Shown: positions 14,888-21,126 of the stretch, in pieces
How the letters are laid out: every line of letters begins with the position of its first letter
How positions within the stretch are numbered: the first letter of the stretch is position 1
DNA from: a virus
Direction: 5' to 3' (one strand)
DNA: 24,676 bases
Virus record (IMG/VR): IMGVR_UViG_3300037245_000841
Location: 1 to 24,676 of that record
The notes under the pieces: model-generated
What the model was told of the DNA's origin: nothing
What the model saw: only the letters and a program-made list of their open reading frames with translations
Databases searched by the model: none
Program-made: the position numbers and the translations under genes

Positions 14888-15129
14888 GCGTACCTCACTA
14901 CCCTCTCGTGCCCCTTGTGCCAGCGGTAGTGGACGGTCATCGCGCCCTCTTCGCACCCTGTCGCGCAGATGCTCAAGAGGTCAGAGTCGTCGTTGATGAG
15001 CTTGATCATCCTTAGCCCATGCACGGAGTTGTAGCTGTTGCGGAAGATCCGCCTGCGCTGCGGATCGTGCTCGTATACGCGAACGCCGTTACTTAGAGAC
15101 CGTCTTGGTCTGGGCTTCAGGTGTCCCAA
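14884..15129 (-). CDS. Small basic hypothetical protein, 81 aa
   Basis: Not recognised. The start is a TTG at 15129 supported by AGGAGG seven bases upstream, although it overlaps the preceding gene by 41 bases in another frame. The N-terminal 30 residues are strongly basic (KPRPRRS, PQRRRIFR), followed by a mixed segment with ICATGCEEGAMTVHYRWHKGH, which has two Cys and several His that might bind a metal. It ends in an ATGA overlap with the DHH gene, implying coupled translation. Confidence 0.6.
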   Translation of the reverse strand: MGHLKPRPRRSLSNGVRVYEHDPQRRRIFRNSYNSVHGLRMIKLINDDSDLLSICATGCEEGAMTVHYRWHKGHERVVRYA

Positions 15130-15439
15130 AATAGATCCTCCTATAGATCATTCCGAATGCCGGGGTCTTCGGTCCAACGTACGAACCGATCACGTTGAAC
15201 TCAAAGTGCTCCATGGCTTCTTCTTCGGTCATGCCGTCGTTGATCAGCTTGGCGAGGCAGGCTGCGGTGTCGTAGAGCGCAACCTCGTTCCCTGCCACCG
15301 TGACAACGCCGACTAGAGCGTCGTCAAATCCATCGGCCAGGAGAACGTCCTCGCCAATCGACTGGACAATTTCCTTGAGCGTCTCGGTTGTTACCGGCGC
15401 GTCAGCTTCGACCTTGACGCCGTTGCCGCCCTTACTCAT
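15089..15439 (-). CDS. Conserved phage protein of unknown function, 116 aa
   Basis: The ATG at 15439 has AGGAGG six bases upstream; a GTG two codons earlier would sit too close to it. The motif ADGFDDALVGVV, then VALYDTAACLAKLIND, then MTEEEAMEHFEFNVIGSYVGPKTPAF, is one I recognise from a widespread phage protein family without known function: an alpha/beta fold with an acidic helix before a conserved FNVxG turn. The gene overlaps the previous one by 8 bases. I have no functional assignment. Confidence 0.72.
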   Translation of the reverse strand: MSKGGNGVKVEADAPVTTETLKEIVQSIGEDVLLADGFDDALVGVVTVAGNEVALYDTAACLAKLINDGMTEEEAMEHFEFNVIGSYVGPKTPAFGMIYRRIYFGTPEAQTKTVSK

Positions 15440-15785
15440 CTCCACCCTCCTTTAGCCTACAGTACACGCCCATAGGCTCTCGCTCTTCCCTGTAGAGAAC
15501 GAGGGCAATCAGGGCGTATACCGCGATGTCCAGCAGCGAGTCTTCCACGCTCTCGTTGGCGAGAACGCCCCTTCTCGAAAAGGACTTCAGTCGAATGACC
15601 TTGTCGTGCAGCCGAATGACTGCGCCGATCCACGGGCTAACACCAAAATCCCGCGAAGCCCTCACGTTCGCGAATGGATCTCCGTCCGTGCCGTAGTCCT
15701 CCTGCTTCTTGTCGTGGAGATCAGCAATCTCCTTCAGCAGTGCGTGGAACCTTGGGTCTCCTGCCCTATCCCTTGTCGTTGCCAC
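15432..15785 (-). CDS. DUF1599/MazG-like all-helical protein
   Basis: 117 aa from the GTG at 15785, with AAGGAGG five bases upstream. The pattern LHDKKQEDYG, then WIGAVIRLHDKVIRL, then NESVEDSLLDIAVYALIALVLYRE, matches the all-alpha family known as DUF1599, associated with nucleotide modification or MazG-like NTP pyrophosphohydrolases. Conserved Glu/Asp at KKQED and ES-EDS-LDIA would bind a metal-nucleotide. Likely role: hydrolysis or housekeeping of a nucleotide in the phage pool. Family similarity is from memory of the motif; substrate unknown. Confidence 0.7.
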   Translation of the reverse strand: MATTRDRAGDPRFHALLKEIADLHDKKQEDYGTDGDPFANVRASRDFGVSPWIGAVIRLHDKVIRLKSFSRRGVLANESVEDSLLDIAVYALIALVLYREEREPMGVYCRLKEGGDE

Positions 15786-15975
15786 TTGTCCTCCTTTGAA
15801 GTTTCTCGATGGGCTGCTTCCATCCCCTGGCCACCTTGAAGAAGCACCCACAGCAGTAGTACTTCCCGTTGCGGCCCAGGGCGTAGAAATGGTTTTCCTC
15901 GTCATCTCCGCACACGTCACACCCTAGGCACGTGACCTTCGGATCGAGGACTGGCTTCCCCTTCAGTATTGGCAT
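15766..15975 (-). CDS. Cys-rich small protein, 69 aa
   Basis: Cysteines are arranged as CLGCDVC (about residues 16-22) and YYCCGC (about 40-44), so one or two zinc sites are possible. Aromatic and basic residues flank them (NHFYALGRNGKYY). Not recognised. The ATG at 15975 follows GGGGAGG at 9 bases. It overlaps the upstream gene by 59 bases and the downstream gene by 20 bases, dense even for this operon. Confidence 0.6.
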   Translation of the reverse strand: MPILKGKPVLDPKVTCLGCDVCGDDEENHFYALGRNGKYYCCGCFFKVARGWKQPIEKLQRRTSGNDKG

Positions 15976-16144
15976 TGAAGAAATCCTCCCCTTTCAGCCT
16001 GATCCTGACCTTGTAGCGCCCGCAGCGCAGGCACGTGTCGCTGTCCTGAATGAACCGGTAGCGGTTGTTGATCACATGGCTCGTGTTGATCATCCAGTGA
16101 CTGTGGTGCCAGATGAAGCACCAAATCCACTTGAGGGGGTTCAT
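15917..16144 (-). CDS. Small protein with one CxxC, 75 aa
   Basis: The ATG at 16144 shares a base with the SSB stop (TGATG), so translation is coupled. The N-terminus is aromatic and partly hydrophobic (PLKWIWCFIWHHSHW), perhaps a membrane-associated helix, followed by a basic region with a single CLRC pair (about residues 38-41) flanked by KVRIRLK. Not recognised. The long overlap with the next gene makes its C-terminal 20 residues less certain. Confidence 0.55.
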   Translation of the reverse strand: MNPLKWIWCFIWHHSHWMINTSHVINNRYRFIQDSDTCLRCGRYKVRIRLKGEDFFNANTEGEASPRSEGHVPRV

Positions 16145-16557
16145 CAGAATGGAACGTCATCGTCGGTCGATACCGGGCCTGGAGCCGGTGCTGAGTTCGA
16201 CCTCGGAGCGTTCTCTCCCTTGCCGCCCAGGAGGATGATCTTGGAATCGTAGCCACCCAGCTTCACCTTGGTGGTCTTCCGGTTGTTGCCGTCCTTGTCC
16301 GTCCACGCCTCGGTCACGAGCTTGCCTTCCACGAACAGCTTCTTGCCCTTCGTGATGTAGTCCTTCAACGATGCGGCCAGCTTCCCGAAGACCGTGACGT
16401 TGTGCCACTGCGTGTCCTCGTGCTTCTCTCCGTCCTTGTTCCACGTCTCCGTGGTGGCCAGGGAGAAGCTCAAGATCGCCTCCCCTGACTGCGTGTACCG
16501 AACCTCCGGATCACGCCCGACGTTTCCGATCAACGACACCCTGTTCAAACTTGCCAT
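16144..16557 (-). CDS. ssb: Single-stranded DNA-binding protein
   Basis: 137 aa bacterial-type SSB. The OB fold starts NRVSLIGNVGRDPEVRYT, followed by ILSFSLATTE and WHNVTVFGKLAASLKDYITKGKKLFVEGKL, the classic SSB core (residues 4-82). A short Pro/Ser linker leads to the acidic tip DDDVPF (132-137), the peptide through which SSB recruits replication and repair partners. The ATG follows AAGGAGG at 9 bases, and the preceding gene's stop is immediately adjacent. It would coat ssDNA during phage replication and recombination. Confidence 0.96.
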   Translation of the reverse strand: MASLNRVSLIGNVGRDPEVRYTQSGEAILSFSLATTETWNKDGEKHEDTQWHNVTVFGKLAASLKDYITKGKKLFVEGKLVTEAWTDKDGNNRKTTKVKLGGYDSKIILLGGKGENAPRSNSAPAPGPVSTDDDVPF

Positions 16558-16818
16558 CTACTTGACCTCCTTGTCACTTGTCCCGTCCGCCTTCCACCTT
16601 GGAGAAGCACTCGCAATAGGGGCGACCCCAGAGCCGTAGCACTGCGGGCAATCCCGCTGCCCCGGCATGAAGTACCCACTTCCATCACACTCTTTGCAAG
16701 GCGGCAAGAGGTCTTCGTTCATGAGGTTCTTGTCCGCCCACTTCTCCATCTTCTTGGACACCAGTCCGATGCCCAGCAAGATCACGACCGTGATCACCCA
16801 TACCCATGCAATGTCCAT
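16558..16818 (-). CDS. Membrane-anchored CxxCxGxG zinc-finger protein, 86 aa
   Basis: From the ATG at 16818, just after the previous stop; a longer frame to 16887 runs into the upstream gene and is rejected. One N-terminal membrane segment (WVWVITVVILLGIGLV, about residues 5-20) is followed by a short linker and a DnaJ-type zinc centre: CKECDGSGY and CPQCYGSGV, two CxxCxGxG motifs about 10 residues apart. DnaJ has four such motifs; two form one zinc site. A membrane-tethered thiol or zinc module in a phage is unusual. No J domain is present. Function unknown. Confidence 0.65.
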   Translation of the reverse strand: MDIAWVWVITVVILLGIGLVSKKMEKWADKNLMNEDLLPPCKECDGSGYFMPGQRDCPQCYGSGVAPIASASPRWKADGTSDKEVK

Positions 16819-16820
16819 GG

Positions 16821-17015
16821 CTAGTTCTTCGTGTTGACGCGTACGTTTCCGGCCACCACTCCACTCAGGATGAGCGAAGCGAGCCACGTCTTGAACGTGT
16901 ACGGAATCATCGTCCCGAACAACATGTTGACCGCCCAGATCGCCGCCAATGGCATCACTGCGATCAACACGATACCTAGGACGATGAATAGTCCTACGAT
17001 CCAGAACTCACTCAT
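16821..17015 (-). CDS. Small two-TM membrane protein, 64 aa
   Basis: From the ATG at 17015, overlapping the RNA ligase stop as ATGA and preceded by GGAGG and AAGGAAAG purine runs. Two hydrophobic segments, FWIVGLFIVLGIVLIAVMPLAAIWAV (about 4-29) and a second near TWLASLILSGVVAG (about 45-58), are separated by a short loop. The C-terminus is polar (NVRVNTKN). It could be a holin-like or inner-membrane effector, but it is far from the lysis genes. Not recognised. Confidence 0.6.
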   Translation of the reverse strand: MSEFWIVGLFIVLGIVLIAVMPLAAIWAVNMLFGTMIPYTFKTWLASLILSGVVAGNVRVNTKN

Positions 17016-17647
17016 TGTCTTTCCTTTCCTCCTTCGTCGTTCTCGTACGTCTTCTTGAATCCGAAGTTCGCAGCCGTGTGGAACATGACCACGCCTTCCG
17101 GGTTCGGATACCCGTGTGATGCGAGAGAGCCGGTTACCTTCATCCGGTCCATCTCGATGTCCATCACACCGGGGTAGTTCGGGCCTGCGTAGCAGACCGG
17201 CACGCGCAGCACAAGCGAGTCCGAGTGGCCGTCGAATGGAAGGTTCGCCCACCGCTCGGTGTTGAAGAGAGAGAAGCGCTTGTACCGCATGTCGTAGGTG
17301 CGCTGGATGCCAGCACCCCACCACTCACCGAAGTGACGACCCTCGCCAAGGATGTCGAAGAGTTCGCTCGCGTTGTCATTGACCCACTGCGCGAATCCGT
17401 GGTTGTCCCTGCCCTTGTCTGGGCTCAGCCAGCGGTTCCTCGATCCAGCGAAGATCTCGTACGTGACGAGGACTTGTCCAAACGGCTTGACTACCGTCGT
17501 GACCGCTTGGCTTTTCGGGTCGAGGTCCGTCGGCTTGATGCCGATTTGCCCGTTCGTTCCGTCGATCTTTTCTGTGATGACGACTGGTCGTTCCCATCTG
17601 GACATCTTTGGGTAGTGCTGAAATTCCAATGTCTTTCCTTTCCGCAT
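17012..17647 (-). CDS. RNA ligase (covalent nucleotidyltransferase family)
   Basis: 211 aa. Motif I is EKIDGTNG with the nucleotidylated Lys27. FGEWWG (106-111) and RFSLFN (124-129) correspond to motifs III and IIIa, PEGVV (183-187) to motif IV, and FKKTYEND (197-204) to motif V with its Lys pair. This is an RNA ligase-type adenylyltransferase core; no extra C-terminal domain is present, so it is smaller than T4 Rnl2. It should join RNA 3'-OH and 5'-phosphate ends. The ATG at 17647 lacks a clear ribosome site and lies inside the preceding zinc-finger ORF. A TTG seven codons in has AAAGGA upstream and is an alternative start. It overlaps the next gene as ATGA. Confidence 0.85.
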   Translation of the reverse strand: MRKGKTLEFQHYPKMSRWERPVVITEKIDGTNGQIGIKPTDLDPKSQAVTTVVKPFGQVLVTYEIFAGSRNRWLSPDKGRDNHGFAQWVNDNASELFDILGEGRHFGEWWGAGIQRTYDMRYKRFSLFNTERWANLPFDGHSDSLVLRVPVCYAGPNYPGVMDIEMDRMKVTGSLASHGYPNPEGVVMFHTAANFGFKKTYENDEGGKERQ

Positions 17648-17733
17648 GACTTACAGTGGACTGTGAAATTGAGAGCATCACACCGGCAGCAGGCCCACCC
17701 CTTGCCGCGCATGTCTTCGTACGGTCTGCACAT
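17491..17733 (-). CDS. RanBP2-like zinc-finger ORF overlapping the RNA ligase start
   Basis: 80 aa if read to its stop. The ATG at 17733 shares a base with the preceding stop (TAATG), which supports it. Residues 13-31 have W-x-C-x2-C-x3-N-x4-C-x2-C (GWACCRCDALNFTVHCKSCG), close to the RanBP2-type finger that binds single-stranded RNA in eukaryotes. After KERHW the frame runs 157 bases inside the ligase gene and becomes Ser/Arg/Thr-rich, probably an out-of-frame tail. Options: a separate mini zinc finger with a junk tail, or a finger domain joined to the ligase by a frameshift near GGAAAGGAAAG. Confidence 0.55.
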   Translation of the reverse strand: MCRPYEDMRGKGWACCRCDALNFTVHCKSCGKERHWNFSTTQRCPDGNDQSSSQKRSTERTGKSASSRRTSTRKAKRSRR

Positions 17734-17900
17734 TATAGCCCGTCGATGCCCCTTCTGCGGGTACGAAGTCGCTTTTCTCCCCGCACCTTCTCCTCCTGGG
17801 CCGCGATAGCCCTCAGGCGGAAGCGACGCAGGCGGTCCTTGGTCGCCTGATCCAACTCCAGGGCCTTCTCCTGGCGTGCCTTCTCTAGATCGTCAGACAT
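17733..17900 (-). CDS. Small charged helical protein, 55 aa
   Basis: From the ATG at 17900 with GGAGG six bases upstream. Almost entirely helical and charged: SDDLEKARQEKALELDQATKD, then a basic stretch RLRRFRLRAIAAQEEKVRGEKRLRTRRR. Heptad-like Leu/Ala positions suggest a coiled coil, and the basic half could bind nucleic acid. It overlaps the phosphoesterase end by 8 bases and the zinc-finger ORF by one base. Not recognised. Confidence 0.6.
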   Translation of the reverse strand: MSDDLEKARQEKALELDQATKDRLRRFRLRAIAAQEEKVRGEKRLRTRRRGIDGL

Positions 17901-18753
17901 TGAGCACCTCCCCTCGGAAGAGCACCTTCCCGTCTGGCAGTCCCCAGACCAACTCAGGCCCAGTGAACACGCCATTTCGGAAGTGCAGGACGACGAAACC
18001 GGAGTGCCAGTCCTGCGGGTTGTCTTCCGTGTAGTTCGTGAAAAGTGGGGAGTACGGGTCGCTGACTGTGCCAGCGTCGATCCCCCAGCGGAGACCCCGG
18101 TAGTCCGAGATCGGCTTGACCCAGAGCTTGTGATCGTGGCCTGTGACCATGCTCACGCCGCTCCAGAGAGCATTGTTGGAAGCGGAGTACATCCCGCCCT
18201 TGAAGCGATGCTTCACGACGACCTGGGGGCCGTTGAGGCTGGAGTGGTCCCGCATGACCCACGTGGACCACGCCGGGATCCAACCTGGGAAGTGATCCTT
18301 CAGGGTCATCCCGTGGACGCCTGCGTACTCAGGCACCTTCTCGGCCAGCTTCGTTTCGAAGCGTGCGTCGTGGTTGCCCAGGTTCCACACGAGGTAGTGG
18401 ACGTAGTTGAGATCCTCGTACTCCTTCAGACGTGACGCAGCCTCGTCCAGTTCGGCGGAGACGAGGGGACGCTCGCCAAGCTCGGTGAAGGAACTCACTG
18501 GCCAGCGAGAGATGGAAGCACCGTCGATGGCGTCACCGTTGCAGATGACGCCCCATGGCTTCAAGCGGTCGGCTAGAAGAATGCTGGCCTTGTGTACGGG
18601 GGAGGGGTCGGCTCCAGCGTAGTAGTGCTGGTCGCTGAGGACAAAGACGCATCCGTCTTGTGCGGGCAGAAGCACTCGGGCTCCCGACCGCGCCCTCTTA
18701 TAGCCGACGTTGCGGTTCACGAACTGCGAGAAGGGACTCGGTTCTGCGCTCAT
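17893..18753 (-). CDS. Calcineurin-like metallophosphoesterase
   Basis: 286 aa with the complete family signature: D-x-H in LSDQHYY (Asp41, His43), GDAIDG (73-78), GNHD (126-129), a later His in VKHRF (His182) and GHDH (205-208), which together hold two metal ions. The C-terminal part has a beta sandwich-like end (GLRWGIDAGTVSDP and FVVLHFRNGVF). Such phage enzymes hydrolyse phosphodiesters or phosphomonoesters on nucleic acids or nucleotides; substrate cannot be read from sequence. The ATG at 18753 overlaps the previous stop as ATGA and follows AAGGAG. It lies upstream of the zinc finger and RNA ligase, so an RNA end-processing role is conceivable. Confidence 0.88.
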   Translation of the reverse strand: MSAEPSPFSQFVNRNVGYKRARSGARVLLPAQDGCVFVLSDQHYYAGADPSPVHKASILLADRLKPWGVICNGDAIDGASISRWPVSSFTELGERPLVSAELDEAASRLKEYEDLNYVHYLVWNLGNHDARFETKLAEKVPEYAGVHGMTLKDHFPGWIPAWSTWVMRDHSSLNGPQVVVKHRFKGGMYSASNNALWSGVSMVTGHDHKLWVKPISDYRGLRWGIDAGTVSDPYSPLFTNYTEDNPQDWHSGFVVLHFRNGVFTGPELVWGLPDGKVLFRGEVLNV

Positions 18754-18998
18754 TCGGACTCCTTGTCGTGGGAACGACGGAAGTGGTCACGCACCATCGA
18801 GGAGGTAATCGCGAAGCCGACGTGACTAGAAATGTAACTAGCTACTAGGCTAGCGTATGCGGTGGGCTCTTTCGTGCTCAACCGGCCCTTCCGTAGCTCG
18901 CCTCGGATGTCTTCGGCCTCCGGTGGAAACTCCTCCTCGAACCGACAGTAGCGGCAGACCCTCAGGTTCTTGACCGCGTAGTCCCCGAACCTACTCAT
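18750..18998 (-). CDS. Small putative zinc-binding protein, 82 aa
   Basis: The N-terminal CRYC (Cys15, Cys18) and the C-terminal RDHFRRSH (two His 5 apart) could together form a distant C2H2-type site. Between them is a helical region with SLVASYISSHVGFAITSSMVRDH, which resembles a helix-turn-helix. Thus a DNA- or RNA-binding role is possible. The ATG at 18998 is preceded by GGGGAAGAAG and overlaps the previous gene by 8 bases. Not recognised as a known family. Confidence 0.6.
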   Translation of the reverse strand: MSRFGDYAVKNLRVCRYCRFEEEFPPEAEDIRGELRKGRLSTKEPTAYASLVASYISSHVGFAITSSMVRDHFRRSHDKESE

Positions 18999-19203
18999 GC
19001 TTCTTCCCCTGGACGTAGTTCAAGAGATGGACCAGATCCACGTTGCCACAGCGGCAGTCCGCCTCGATACCGCCCTCGCCCATCACCGCCTTGTACCATC
19101 GGTCAAGCTCTTCGCCCTGCATTTGGTTCTTCGCCATCAACGATGCGAGGTTGCTCACCAGCGTGGAGACGTTCGCGATGATGATCCGGTCTAGTTGGTT
19201 CAC
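18991..19203 (-). CDS. Small hypothetical protein, 70 aa
   Basis: The start is a GTG at 19203 in a GTGA overlap with the coiled-coil gene, with GGGAGGAGGA upstream. Helical N-terminus (LDRIIIANVSTLVSNLASLMAK), then a segment with one CRC pair (DCRCGN, about residues 49-53) and a hydrophobic HLLNYVQ helix. Not recognised. Only two Cys, so a zinc site would need a dimer or His ligands. Confidence 0.6.
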   Translation of the reverse strand: MNQLDRIIIANVSTLVSNLASLMAKNQMQGEELDRWYKAVMGEGGIEADCRCGNVDLVHLLNYVQGKKHE

Positions 19204-20012
19204 TCCTCCTCCTCCCAGGGTGTCAAGTCGTAGGTGATGTCACCGATCTCGCGGAGCGCGCCCATGGCCGCACGCAGCCTCCTGCCCCTCTCTTTGTGCT
19301 TCAAGGTGTCGCGGTGGCCGCTGGCGAGAGCTTCCTCCAGCATGTTGATCCGGTCCTTCGCGGCTCCCATTGCGACTCCCTGCTTCTCGATCAAGATCTC
19401 GACCTTCTTCGTGATCTCGGCCACACGGTCAGCCTCACGCTCCTCTGCGACGGCCTTGCCAGCGCTGAGGGCGGAGTAGCGGAACTGCAAGCTGTCACGC
19501 GACTGAGAGATCTCCTCGTTGCTGGTCTCCAAGACGCTGATCCTCGCCAACAACTCGCACGCGTCCCCGATGGGGATGCAGCACGGGCGAAACGTGTTGA
19601 CGTACGCCTTGGTCTGCTCGGCTGTCTTGACATCGCGATCACGGTCAGACGCGTGGTGATCCCCCTCCTGCTTGTCCCCCTTCGCGACCTTCTCCCGCTC
19701 CAACTCCGAACGGTAGTACTTACGGATGCGCTCCGTCTCCTCCTTCTGGGTGGTGACATCCTTCGCGAGCATGTCGTTGAGGTTCCTCTGCTTGTTGAGC
19801 GAGCACTCGGCGTCCTTGAGTTCAGTCCTGAGGTTCTGGCTGTTGATCGAGGAGAGCTTGGCTCTCTGCTCGTTCGTGCTCGCGTACTTGACCACGCTTC
19901 GGTAGTCCTCCAAGTGGTCAAGAATCTCCCGTGTCGCGTCCTTGTACTTCTGCGGCATCAACGGGTAGTACCACAGCATCTCATCGACCATTGTCTTTGC
20001 GTTCTCGTGCAT
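19200..20012 (-). CDS. Long coiled-coil protein, 270 aa
   Basis: Largely helical with heptad-like Leu/Ile and many Glu, Lys, Arg and Gln, for example the stretches around 50-110 (NLRTELKDAECSLNKQRNLN) and 155-260. The break near residues 140-152 holds FRPCCIPIGDACELL with three Cys, a possible hinge or metal site. There is no nuclease or ATPase motif. The start overlaps the upstream stop by one base (TAATG) with GAGGGG before it. A structural scaffold or SMC-like accessory is suggested only by shape; function unknown. Confidence 0.65.
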   Translation of the reverse strand: MHENAKTMVDEMLWYYPLMPQKYKDATREILDHLEDYRSVVKYASTNEQRAKLSSINSQNLRTELKDAECSLNKQRNLNDMLAKDVTTQKEETERIRKYYRSELEREKVAKGDKQEGDHHASDRDRDVKTAEQTKAYVNTFRPCCIPIGDACELLARISVLETSNEEISQSRDSLQFRYSALSAGKAVAEEREADRVAEITKKVEILIEKQGVAMGAAKDRINMLEEALASGHRDTLKHKERGRRLRAAMGALREIGDITYDLTPWEEEE

Positions 20013-20308
20013 TACGCCCCTCTCACTTCCCTGGCCTGCTTGATTGTCTTGCGAACACGTTCCCAGTACGTGATCGATGAATACTTCGCGCTGGTCTCGA
20101 CCGCGATGTTGTACCCCATGCCGTATCCCGGCTTCTTGAGCCTACGGGTCGCGTCGTAGCCCATGAGGACATCGTCTGCGGAGGAGATCAGCGCACGCAG
20201 TGCGTTATCGAGATTTGTGATATGTTGCCTGTCGATCTCCTTCCGCTCATCAAACGCCATGCGGAGACGGGCCTTCTGGTCCTCCAGTTCCGCCTCTCGT
20301 AGGGTCAC
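20012..20308 (-). CDS. Helical hypothetical protein, 98 aa
   Basis: The GTG at 20308 is chosen because it forms a GTGA overlap with the preceding stop and has GGAGG five bases upstream; a GTG 4 codons earlier is poorly spaced. First 50 residues are charged helix (REAELEDQKARLRMAFDERKEID), then LDNALRALISSADDVL, then a Tyr-rich region with KKPGYGMGYNIA and a basic end. Not recognised. Together with its neighbours it could belong to a helical-assembly set. Confidence 0.6.
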   Translation of the reverse strand: MTLREAELEDQKARLRMAFDERKEIDRQHITNLDNALRALISSADDVLMGYDATRRLKKPGYGMGYNIAVETSAKYSSITYWERVRKTIKQAREVRGA

Positions 20309-20547
20309 TTGTTCCTCCACTCCTCTCGCTGCTTATGAAGCCAAATCTTGATCCCCGTCGCGCCCCAGTAGATCGCCCCGCCGAACAAAAGGACAGGCCA
20401 AGCTGCCGACGCCGTCGCGGCCATGATCAGAAACATCGCCACGTCTTCGGTGTCTGGTCCGTAGCTCTTGCTGTACACCGCGTCGCGGTAGCCCCACAGG
20501 CAGCAGGCTGCGAACATCAAGAGGCCCGCCGTGATGTAGAGCACCAT
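20305..20547 (-). CDS. Small membrane protein, 80 aa
   Basis: From the ATG at 20547, which shares a base with the previous stop (TGATG) and has GGAG eight bases upstream; the longer frame to 20688 is non-coding-like. Two hydrophobic segments: VLYITAGLLMFAACCLWGY (about 2-20) and AMFLIMAATASAAWPVLLFGGAIYW (about 37-62), with a charged tail (HKQREEWRNK) and a polar loop with Asp/Glu between them. Part of a pair of adjacent small membrane proteins. Function unknown. Confidence 0.62.
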   Translation of the reverse strand: MVLYITAGLLMFAACCLWGYRDAVYSKSYGPDTEDVAMFLIMAATASAAWPVLLFGGAIYWGATGIKIWLHKQREEWRNK

Positions 20548-20750
20548 CAGAGAAGCTCCGCCGAGATTCCACCGATGATCAGGCTGGAAATCCCGATGAG
20601 GATCATCCCCAGCACCCAGTGGACGTAGATGAACGCGGCCATGATGAGGGTGAGCGCAATGAGTCCGGCTCCACCCAGCAGCAGGCACGCGATGACCACT
20701 TCCTTACGCTTCTCCTTGTCCAGCTTGTCCCACGCCTCTTGGAAGCTCAA
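20547..20750 (-). CDS. Small membrane protein, 67 aa
   Basis: The start is a TTG at 20750 in a TTGA overlap with the preceding gene, supported by AGGAGG seven bases upstream. A charged N-terminal amphipathic helix (FQEAWDKLDKEKRKEVV) is followed by two hydrophobic segments, IACLLLGGAGLIALTLIMAAFIYV and LGMILIGISSLIIGGI. It resembles small phage inner-membrane proteins in general shape, with no specific match. Coupled to the next membrane protein by TGATG. Confidence 0.62.
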   Translation of the reverse strand: MSFQEAWDKLDKEKRKEVVIACLLLGGAGLIALTLIMAAFIYVHWVLGMILIGISSLIIGGISAELL

Positions 20751-20938
20751 ACCTCTTCCTCCTGATCCTGACGGCCCTGCTTGTAGCCATCGTCCCAGGC
20801 CAGTTCGAGCCAGTCTGCGAGGGTGATTCGCATCTGCTCACGCCACATCATCGACCAGTCTCGCACGAACCCCTCAAGGTGTTCCTTGGAGATGGTCGTC
20901 CACATCTTCGGTCGATTCACCTTCGGTCGCTTCTTCAC
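20747..20938 (-). CDS. Small basic/helical protein, 63 aa
   Basis: The GTG at 20938 forms a GTGA overlap with the previous gene and follows AAGGAGG; an ATG six codons upstream is possible but overlaps more. Basic start (KKRPKVNRPKMW), then a helical Trp-rich section (DWSMMWREQMRITLADWLELAWDDGY) and an acidic end. The pattern of a basic arm plus Trp helix is reminiscent of small regulatory DNA-binding proteins, but this is weak. Not recognised. Confidence 0.58.
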   Translation of the reverse strand: MKKRPKVNRPKMWTTISKEHLEGFVRDWSMMWREQMRITLADWLELAWDDGYKQGRQDQEEEV

Positions 20939-21126
20939 TTGACCTCCTTCACGCATCGAGCGTGTACGTAGCGTCCGTCCGAATTTTTTTGGTGACGGGA
21001 GCCGTCAAACGCATCAACGAGCTTCCCTTCACGCATGATCGCGGGGAACGTGTCTCCGCAGACTGGGCATCGACTCTGGAGACTCTCCATGTTGAACGAG
21101 TTCAGGTTCATGTTGTCCTCTCTCAC
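20935..21126 (-). CDS. Small treble-clef-like zinc protein, 63 aa
   Basis: CPVC at residues 20-23 (RCPVCGDTFPAIM) and a downstream YVHARC (His and Cys near residues 55-58) fit a C3H-type zinc knuckle or treble clef. The GTG at 21126 makes a GTGA overlap with AGAGG upstream; an ATG five codons later also has a good ribosome site, so the start is ambiguous. The KLVDAFDGSRHQKNSDGRYVH segment resembles the beta-hairpin of small HNH/zinc domains, but no nuclease residues are certain. Confidence 0.58.
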   Translation of the reverse strand: MREDNMNLNSFNMESLQSRCPVCGDTFPAIMREGKLVDAFDGSRHQKNSDGRYVHARCVKEVK

